Below, one piece after another: positions 58,554-64,000 of a stretch of 64,000 nucleotides of DNA. Numbering within the stretch: the first letter of the stretch is position 1; each line of letters opens with the position of its first letter. A model generated the notes under the pieces. The model was not told where the DNA came from and did not search any database. It worked only from the letters and a program-made list of their open reading frames with translations. Made by a program: the position numbers and the translations under genes. This DNA is from Stygiobacter sp. RIFOXYC2_FULL_38_25 (lineage in GTDB: Bacteria > Bacteroidota > Ignavibacteria > Ignavibacteriales > Melioribacteraceae), in contig MHAZ01000017.1 in assembly GCA_001803165.1 (NCBI GenBank), positions 186,001 through 250,000 on the forward strand, written 5' to 3'.

Positions 58554-58787
58554 ATGAAGAAAGAAAAAAGAAATAAAACAAGAAACGTTCTGGTTGTACC
58601 TGGAGTTAGCAAAGTAGAACCTTATGATATTCTTTTTGGTGAACGTACAAACGAAATTTTATTCAAAGCGGAGTACATGCATTCAAATGTAAATCCACAC
58701 CGTTCAAAGGAGTTACGTCTAACACGGCTGTTAAAGCAAGATTTGTTAACGGAAAACTTCAAAAGTTTAGAATGGAGTGAGCTATGA
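58554..58787 (+). CDS. 77-residue uncharacterised protein coupled to the SsnA-like gene
   Basis: This small basic protein begins MKKEKRNKTRNVLVVPGVSK, and no known domain is recognised. GERTNEILFKAEYMHSNVNPHRSKELRL looks conserved rather than random. Its ATGA overlaps the amidohydrolase start by 4 nt, which argues for a genuine gene translated with it. It contains no signal peptide or helix long enough to span a membrane. A role as an accessory or small subunit in the purine pathway is possible but unproven. Confidence 0.55.
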   Translation: MKKEKRNKTRNVLVVPGVSKVEPYDILFGERTNEILFKAEYMHSNVNPHRSKELRLTRLLKQDLLTENFKSLEWSEL

Positions 58788-60109
58788 AAAATAATATTAC
58801 TATCGAAAACGCCTGGATATGTTCTGTAATTGATTCCGAAGTACTCCCCTTCTTTGGCGATTTGCTCGTCTCAGAAGGAGTAATAACAAAAATCCGTCCA
58901 AAGAGTTTTGCATCATTTCAAAAAAATCCTACTAAAGTTGGCAAAGACTCTTACAACGCTTTTGGCAGAGTAGTTACTATCCCGCAAATAAATTTTCACG
59001 ATCACATTTACTCGCGCCTGGCAAAAGGCTTGCCGCTAAAGGGGAAGTTCGATTCATTCCAAAATGTTTTGAAAAATCTTTGGTGGAAGATTGACCGTGC
59101 GCTTGATTTGGAGATGGTAAAAGCGTGCGCGCAAGTTGCTGCGATTGATTCAATTCAAAACGGAGTTACATACATTTTCGATCATCATTCTTCGCAGAGC
59201 AAAATTGAAAATAGCTTGCAGACCATAAAAGATATTCTCGGAGAACACAAACTGCGCGGAGTTCTTTGCTTTGAAACTACTGATAGAAACAGCTCTGCTG
59301 ATGCTATAGCCGGACTTGCGGAAAATGTTTTATTTAAAAATTCCGATTCGAAAGACTTTAGAGCTATGCTTGGACTTCATGCTTCGTTTACTCTTTCGGA
59401 CGAAACTTTACTTGAAGCAAGGAAAGCACTTAAGAATGATTGGGGGATTCACATTCATGTTGCAGAAGATGAAAGTGATAATAAGCTGAGTATGGAATAT
59501 GCCGGGGCGCTTCCGGTCAGCCGTTTAAAAAAATATAAATTGATGAACGACAGAAGTATTCTGGTTCACGGAGTTCATCTTCAACAAAAAGATTATCTTA
59601 AAATATTGGAAGGGGAAAGCGCGTTGGCGTTTTGTTTGGATTCCAACATGAACAACTCTGTCGGTCTTCCGCAGTTTGCTAAAATACCGGATCCAATCCC
59701 TCTGCTTGTAGGAACGGATGGAATGCACGCTAACATTGCCGACTCACTAAAGCAATTGTTCTTGGTTGCACGTGAACAAGGTTTAACCACAGACAAAGCG
59801 CTGGCATTAATCAAAAAGATTTACTTTGACCAAATCACATTTGTGAAAAAATATTTTAATGATTTCCCTTCATTACTTGAAAAGGACCGGGCAGATTTTG
59901 TTATTTGGGATTATGTTCCGCCGACACCAATTAGTAAAGAAAATTTTTGGGGACACTTTATTTATGGTATGTTGGAATCTCGAATTATTAGTGTTGTTCA
60001 AAAGGGAAAGTTTTTAATGAGAGATTTTCAATTTACCGATGCGAACATTGATAAAATAAGAAACGAAATCTATGTTCAGGGAGAAAGGTTATATAACGCG
60101 TTAAAATAA
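58784..60109 (+). CDS. SsnA-like amidohydrolase
   Basis: This 441-residue protein belongs to the metal-dependent amidohydrolase superfamily. The first metal ligands are in NFHDH (His72, His74); others lie in HIHVAED (His near 225-227) and VHGVHL, with the Asp in LVGTDGMHAN. The layout and the purine setting match SsnA, the aminohydrolase of E. coli and gut anaerobe purine clusters (ssnA-ygfM-xdhD). It probably deaminates or hydrolyses a purine or a purine-derived ring. The start is coupled to the 77-residue gene. The exact substrate cannot be stated. Confidence 0.8.
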   Translation: MKNNITIENAWICSVIDSEVLPFFGDLLVSEGVITKIRPKSFASFQKNPTKVGKDSYNAFGRVVTIPQINFHDHIYSRLAKGLPLKGKFDSFQNVLKNLWWKIDRALDLEMVKACAQVAAIDSIQNGVTYIFDHHSSQSKIENSLQTIKDILGEHKLRGVLCFETTDRNSSADAIAGLAENVLFKNSDSKDFRAMLGLHASFTLSDETLLEARKALKNDWGIHIHVAEDESDNKLSMEYAGALPVSRLKKYKLMNDRSILVHGVHLQQKDYLKILEGESALAFCLDSNMNNSVGLPQFAKIPDPIPLLVGTDGMHANIADSLKQLFLVAREQGLTTDKALALIKKIYFDQITFVKKYFNDFPSLLEKDRADFVIWDYVPPTPISKENFWGHFIYGMLESRIISVVQKGKFLMRDFQFTDANIDKIRNEIYVQGERLYNALK

Positions 60110-60137
60110 TGTCCTTCTAAGAAAAGAAGAGAAATGA

Positions 60138-62516
60138 ATGAGCAAAGATTTTTCTATTGTCGGCAAATCGGTTATAAGAGAAGATGGATTTGAAAAGATA
60201 ACCGGAAGAGCCAAGTTTGCAGATGATTACAAATTTGACGGTATGTTGTTTTCGGTTATGCTTCGCGTTCCGGCAACACACGCTAAGATTAATTCAGTTG
60301 ATTTTTCCGCAATACAAAACAATCCTTCCGTAGCCTCAATTATAACTTCCCAAGATATTCCCGGCGCAAAGAAAATTGGAATGATTAAAAACGATCAGCC
60401 GGTTTTTTGTGATGAAAAAATAGTTACCCCCGGCGATGTTTTGGCAATGATAGTTGGCGAAGATGAAACTGAACTGCGCAAACTGTTAACAAAAATTAAA
60501 GTTGATTATACATCTCTTCCAACATTAACTGATCCAAAAAAATCTTTAGACCCGGACGCGCTGCTAATTCATCCAGAGTTTGGAAGCAATTTAATCGTTC
60601 ACCATCCTTTGCGAAAAGGGAATGTGGAAAAGGGATTTGCTGAGAGTGATGAAATTCTTGAACGGGTTTATACAACACAAACGATTGAACACGCATATAT
60701 TGAACCGGAAGCTGTGATTGCAATTCCGCTTGAAGATGGGGCTTTGAAAGTGATAGGTTCAATTCAAAATCCTTTTACAGTTCGAAGAATTGTTGCTTCC
60801 GTTTTGAATCTCCCGAATGAAAAAGTTCAAGTTGTGCAAGCACAACTCGGCGGTTCATTCGGCGGTAAAGATGATACAATGTGTATGCTATCAGCAAGAG
60901 CAGCTGTAGCAGCATTAAAGCTAAATCGTTCGGTAAAAATTCGTTACACACGCGACGAATCAATTTTAGAATCTTACAAGCGCCATCCATACATTCTAAA
61001 ATACAAAGTTGGGTTCAGCAAGATTGGAAAAATCAATGCAATGAAGATTGATCTTCTTGCTGATGGCGGCGCTTACTGCTCTATGAGTCCATTTGTTACA
61101 TGGCGTTCCGTTGTGCAAGCTACCGGTCCATACGAAATTGAAAATGTTCAGACAGATGTTCGCGCGGTTTATACTAACAATCCTTACACCGGCGCGATGC
61201 GGGGTTTTGGCTCGCCGCAGCCAATCTTTGCGCAAGAAACTTTGATGGATGAGATTGCTTTGCATATTGGTGTTACGCCAGATGAAATTAGAAGACGCAA
61301 CGGACTAAAGCTTGGCTCGGTAACTGCAACAGGACAAACTCTTAAAGAGCATGATGTGAATCTAATTCCGGTTCTAAACAAAGCTGTTTCGTTTACGAAC
61401 TTTGCGGAGAAGTGGAAAGAGAATAAAAAAAATCAAACCGGTTTAAAAGAATATTCTTTCGATCAACCGATATTTAAGGATGAGCAATTTATTTCATCTG
61501 AAAAACTTATTAAGAAGGGGATCGGTCTTGCAGTGAGTTTTCGCGGATGTTCTCTTGGCGCTGAAGGTTTAGATCAATCATCATGTTACATATCAGTTCA
61601 GCCGGATGGAAAAGTTGTTATGCTAAGCGGCTTAGCTGAAAACGGGCAAGGTTTACGAATGACTTTGTTGATGGCTGCCGCAGAAGAACTTGGTGTTACT
61701 GCAGATAAAATTATTTTTTTGGAAAATGATACTTCTAAAATTGAAGACAGTGGACCAACTGTTGCATCGCGCGGAACAATTATGGGAGCCGCTGCCGCTA
61801 AAAATGCGGCAGAGCTGCTTCGTAAACAATTAGAAAAAGTTGCTCGTGAAGTATCCAAACTTGATGAAACTGATTTTATTTCTTTCCGGGAAAATTTAGT
61901 TTTTTCAAGAAAGAAAGGAATGATTGCAAAGTTTGATGATGTTATAAAAGCTGCATTTGAAAACAAAGTTGAGCTTTCAGCAATCGGCAGATATAAAAGT
62001 CCGGATGTTAGCTGGGATGAGCACACCGGACAAGGCGATGCTTACTTCACCTACGTTTACGGCTGCCAGGTTGCGGAGGTAAGTGTTAACACTGGAACCG
62101 GAGAAGTTTATCTAAACAAAATTACCGCAGTTCACGATCCGGGTACAGTCATAAATAGGTTGGGCGCCATTGGACAAGTTTATGGCGGAGTTACACAGGG
62201 AGCCGGTTACGGAATTTTGGAAGAAGTAACTAATGAAGATGGAATGATACGTGAATTGAACTTCGATCAATACTTAATTCCAACTGCGAAAGACATTGAT
62301 GAAATAAAACCACTCTTCTTGGAAGGAAACGAAAAGTATGGCGCGTGGGGCGCAAAATCTTTGGGTGAACCAACGCTTGAACTTGGAGCGGCTGCAATTG
62401 CAAATGCTGTTTGCAATGCACTTGGCAAAAGATTCTACAATTTGCCGCTTAACTTAGAAGAAGTTTTACTTGGCAGAAAATTGCGTCCCCAAGACTTAAA
62501 GAGAGGGAGCTTATGA
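60138..62516 (+). CDS. molybdopterin-binding hydroxylase large subunit (XdhD-like)
   Basis: This 792-residue protein is a second molybdenum hydroxylase subunit. GGSFGGKDD is near 237, AMRGFGSPQP near 352 and GLAENGQG further on; KSLGEP near the C-terminus holds the catalytic Glu744. AMRGFG instead of AFRGFGG, and GGSFGGK instead of GGGFGGK, separate it from the 54104 enzyme and recall XdhD-type or nicotinate/purine hydroxylases. It is the first of three genes for a heterotrimeric enzyme. The CO dehydrogenase signature AYxCSFR is absent. Substrate unproven; a purine is likely from context. Confidence 0.9.
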   Translation: MSKDFSIVGKSVIREDGFEKITGRAKFADDYKFDGMLFSVMLRVPATHAKINSVDFSAIQNNPSVASIITSQDIPGAKKIGMIKNDQPVFCDEKIVTPGDVLAMIVGEDETELRKLLTKIKVDYTSLPTLTDPKKSLDPDALLIHPEFGSNLIVHHPLRKGNVEKGFAESDEILERVYTTQTIEHAYIEPEAVIAIPLEDGALKVIGSIQNPFTVRRIVASVLNLPNEKVQVVQAQLGGSFGGKDDTMCMLSARAAVAALKLNRSVKIRYTRDESILESYKRHPYILKYKVGFSKIGKINAMKIDLLADGGAYCSMSPFVTWRSVVQATGPYEIENVQTDVRAVYTNNPYTGAMRGFGSPQPIFAQETLMDEIALHIGVTPDEIRRRNGLKLGSVTATGQTLKEHDVNLIPVLNKAVSFTNFAEKWKENKKNQTGLKEYSFDQPIFKDEQFISSEKLIKKGIGLAVSFRGCSLGAEGLDQSSCYISVQPDGKVVMLSGLAENGQGLRMTLLMAAAEELGVTADKIIFLENDTSKIEDSGPTVASRGTIMGAAAAKNAAELLRKQLEKVAREVSKLDETDFISFRENLVFSRKKGMIAKFDDVIKAAFENKVELSAIGRYKSPDVSWDEHTGQGDAYFTYVYGCQVAEVSVNTGTGEVYLNKITAVHDPGTVINRLGAIGQVYGGVTQGAGYGILEEVTNEDGMIRELNFDQYLIPTAKDIDEIKPLFLEGNEKYGAWGAKSLGEPTLELGAAAIANAVCNALGKRFYNLPLNLEEVLLGRKLRPQDLKRGSL

Positions 62517-63379
62517 TAGATATAATGTGCGAAGTTCTCACTCCAAAAAATCTGGCAGAAGCTCTTCTGTTGCTATCTAGTGCAGATTCAACTACGAAAA
62601 TTCTAGCTGGCGGAACTGATGTTGTAGTTGGAAAAACTCAAGGATCGAAAAGATTTGCTGATGCAGAAACGTTAATTGATATTAATAGAATTGAAGAGTT
62701 AAAAGGAATTTCTGAGAAGAATGGAATGATTTCTATCGGGGCTGCTGCAACATTCTCAGAAATTTGTAAAAGTAAGTTGGTTGAAGAGAAACTTCCTTTA
62801 TTAAAGAAAGCTTCCAATACTATTGGAAGTTTGCAAATCAGAAATAGAGCCACTATCGCCGGAAACTTTGTAAACAACGCTCCTTGCGCGGATACAGTCC
62901 CAGCGCTTCTTGTTTATGATGCAAGCATCGAAATTAAATCGCAGACGGCAACAAGAAATGTTTCGTTGCAAGAATTTTTGCAAGGACCATACAAAACGCT
63001 TTTGCAGCAAGGCGAGTTGGTTACGCGAATTCTTATTCCGGTCCCTCAACAAAATTACGCTGGCGATTTCTACAAACTTGGCAGAAGACGCGCAGTTGCA
63101 ATCAGCCGCTTAACGTTAGCTGTCGTAATTCAGTTGAAAGAAAAGAAAATTGGCGATATTAGAATTGCCTCCGGTGCAGTCACTCCAATAGGAACTCGAT
63201 TCCCAAAACTGGAAGAATTTGCAATTGGACAAAAGATGACCGACAACCTTTGTCAAGAACTTGCAAAGAAAATGGGCGAAGAAGTATTAGCAGTAACGGG
63301 GTTGCGCTGGTCCAGTGCTTATAAGCTGCCGGTTGTTCAACAAATGTTTTATCAATTATTAAAGGGACTTGAGCGCTAA
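62513..63379 (+). CDS. FAD-binding subunit of molybdenum hydroxylase (YgfM/CoxM-like)
   Basis: This 288-residue subunit has the FAD-binding loops ILAGGTDVVV (about 31-40) and NRATIAGNFVNNAPCADTVPALL, and a C-terminal CO_deh_flav-like domain with DFYKLGRRRAVAISR and SGAVTPIGTR. It transfers electrons from the 2Fe-2S subunit to the external acceptor. Its ATGA overlaps the preceding gene by 4 nt. The ATG at 62513 is used; an in-frame ATG at 62525 is possible. In E. coli, ygfM has the same place between ssnA and xdhD. Confidence 0.9.
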   Translation: MIDIMCEVLTPKNLAEALLLLSSADSTTKILAGGTDVVVGKTQGSKRFADAETLIDINRIEELKGISEKNGMISIGAAATFSEICKSKLVEEKLPLLKKASNTIGSLQIRNRATIAGNFVNNAPCADTVPALLVYDASIEIKSQTATRNVSLQEFLQGPYKTLLQQGELVTRILIPVPQQNYAGDFYKLGRRRAVAISRLTLAVVIQLKEKKIGDIRIASGAVTPIGTRFPKLEEFAIGQKMTDNLCQELAKKMGEEVLAVTGLRWSSAYKLPVVQQMFYQLLKGLER

Positions 63380-63407
63380 TTGCTATGCGTTCGTTGATAA
63401 TAAAATT

Positions 63408-63884
63408 ATGGAAATTAAATTTGTTCTAAATGGAAAAGAAGTCGCGGCGGATATAAGTCCGAGCATTCGGTTGCTCGATTTGCTTCGCGAAAAATTTGAA
63501 CTGACCGGAACTAAAGAAGGATGCGGAGTTGGCGAGTGCGGTGCTTGTACGGTCTTAATGAATGGTAAAGCGGTTAATTCTTGTCTTGTACTTGCGGCAC
63601 AAGTAAACAACTCCGAAATTCTTACGATAGAAGGAATAACAAATGGTGAAGAGCTTCATCCTCTTCAAAAAAACTTTTTACTGAATGGAGCAGTACAGTG
63701 TGGTTTTTGTTCACCAGGAATGGTTTTGTCTTCTTATGCATTACTAGAAGAAAATCCCAATCCGACAGATGAAGAAATTAAAGACGCAATTGCCGGAAAC
63801 CTTTGCCGCTGTACCGGCTATAAACAAATTATTGATGCGGTGAAGCAGACTGCGAAAGAGTTAAAAGTGGAAGTAAAAGTATAG
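63408..63884 (+). CDS. 2Fe-2S subunit of molybdenum hydroxylase
   Basis: This 158-residue subunit has the two 2Fe-2S clusters expected for the family: Cys39, 44, 47 and 59 (plant-type) and Cys98, 101, 133 and 135 (CGFCSPG and CRCTGY). It completes the three-subunit enzyme that begins at 60138. The ATG at 63408 starts MEIKFVLNGKEV, the normal N-terminus; a TTG at 63369 would add 13 unlikely residues. It is 28 nt after the FAD-subunit stop and co-transcribed with it. Confidence 0.92.
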   Translation: MEIKFVLNGKEVAADISPSIRLLDLLREKFELTGTKEGCGVGECGACTVLMNGKAVNSCLVLAAQVNNSEILTIEGITNGEELHPLQKNFLLNGAVQCGFCSPGMVLSSYALLEENPNPTDEEIKDAIAGNLCRCTGYKQIIDAVKQTAKELKVEVKV

Positions 63885-64000
63885 ATGCCAAAGGGACTCA
63901 ATAAATCCGAATACAATACTTTCTTTATCGAAATAAAAAATCGAATTAGAAAAGCACAATACGAGGCACTCCGGAAAGTAAACAAAGAGCTTATTAAGCT
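63885..64000 (+). CDS. DUF1016 / YhcG-family nuclease, N-terminal part (3' end outside window)
   Basis: The frame opens with an ATG directly after the 2Fe-2S gene stop and runs off the window, giving 38 residues. They include FFIEIKNRIRKAQYEALR and then KVNKELIK, which correspond to the N-terminal helices of DUF1016 (IkxxIrxAQyxalkxvN-type). It differs from the copy at 370-1392, so it is a second family member. The C-terminal nuclease part is not visible. Confidence 0.65.
   Translation, partial: MPKGLNKSEYNTFFIEIKNRIRKAQYEALRKVNKELIK

Noticed and set aside
60138-63884. Aerobic carbon monoxide dehydrogenase (coxLMS-like order of subunits)
   Set aside because: The subunit split is similar, but the CoxL active-site motif AYxCSFR is absent; AMRGFG stands in its place and the neighbours suggest purine metabolism.

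Overview
The window is a gene-dense, AT-rich bacterial chromosome segment. Gene content points to the Bacteroidota/Chlorobiota/Ignavibacteriota group, most likely an Ignavibacteria-type organism; this is inference, as there is no rRNA to test. The indicators are a Bacteroidetes-type SdhA/SdhB pair, two GWxTD-domain proteins, a TonB-dependent receptor followed by a DUF4249 lipoprotein, a DUF2723 membrane protein, many small outer-membrane or lipoprotein genes, and GlnE plus PII. Several genes appear to start with TTG or GTG.

Layout. 1-2.2 kb: end of sdhA, a DUF1016/YhcG nuclease gene, then sdhB. 2.4-10.2 kb: DEAD-box helicase, an acidic unknown protein, obg, a lone FecCD-type permease, an M48 lipoprotein protease, a CAU-anticodon tRNA with a visible promoter, secG, and a LOG-family gene. 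10.2-15.2 kb, mainly minus strand: rpsU, a stress operon (ECF sigma, a candidate zinc-less anti-sigma, UspA), an M14 peptidase, a plus-strand thioredoxin-like gene interrupted by one TAG, DUF2461 and an outer-membrane protein. 15.3-24.4 kb: CYTH protein, AddB-like nuclease, greA, then tilS-hpt-ftsH and a polyprenol-kinase-like gene. 24.7-29.4 kb, minus strand: glnE and DUF2723. 29.7-36.3 kb: two GWxTD/TPR proteins, a TonB-like protein with a Gly/Ser linker, and a TlpA-like protein. 36.6-43.4 kb: secA, PII, a large TPR lipoprotein, an AlbA_2 protein. 43.4-52.6 kb, minus strand: TrmH-type methyltransferase, Gdx/SugE exporter, GerMN lipoprotein, DUF4249 plus TonB-dependent receptor, a channel-like small membrane protein, several secreted proteins, a methyltransferase and an MFS transporter.

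52.7-63.9 kb, plus strand, is the most coherent accessory block. It holds two molybdenum hydroxylases of the xanthine dehydrogenase family, one with two subunits and one with three. Between them lie a fold-type II PLP enzyme, a 77-residue unknown and an SsnA-like amidohydrolase. This resembles the anaerobic purine/uric-acid clusters of Escherichia coli and gut anaerobes (xdh, ygeX, ssnA, ygfM, xdhD) but with a different set of partners. A REP-associated tyrosine transposase sits in the middle of it. The right edge cuts into a second DUF1016 nuclease gene.

The noncoding DNA is rich in short palindromic repeats of at least five kinds: REP units of the transposase, 28-nt units with a variable core, CATTCTGAG-bounded elements, a CATTTCGAG palindrome, and a 139-bp MITE-like element. 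In two places a repeat supplies the last codons and stop of a metabolic gene.
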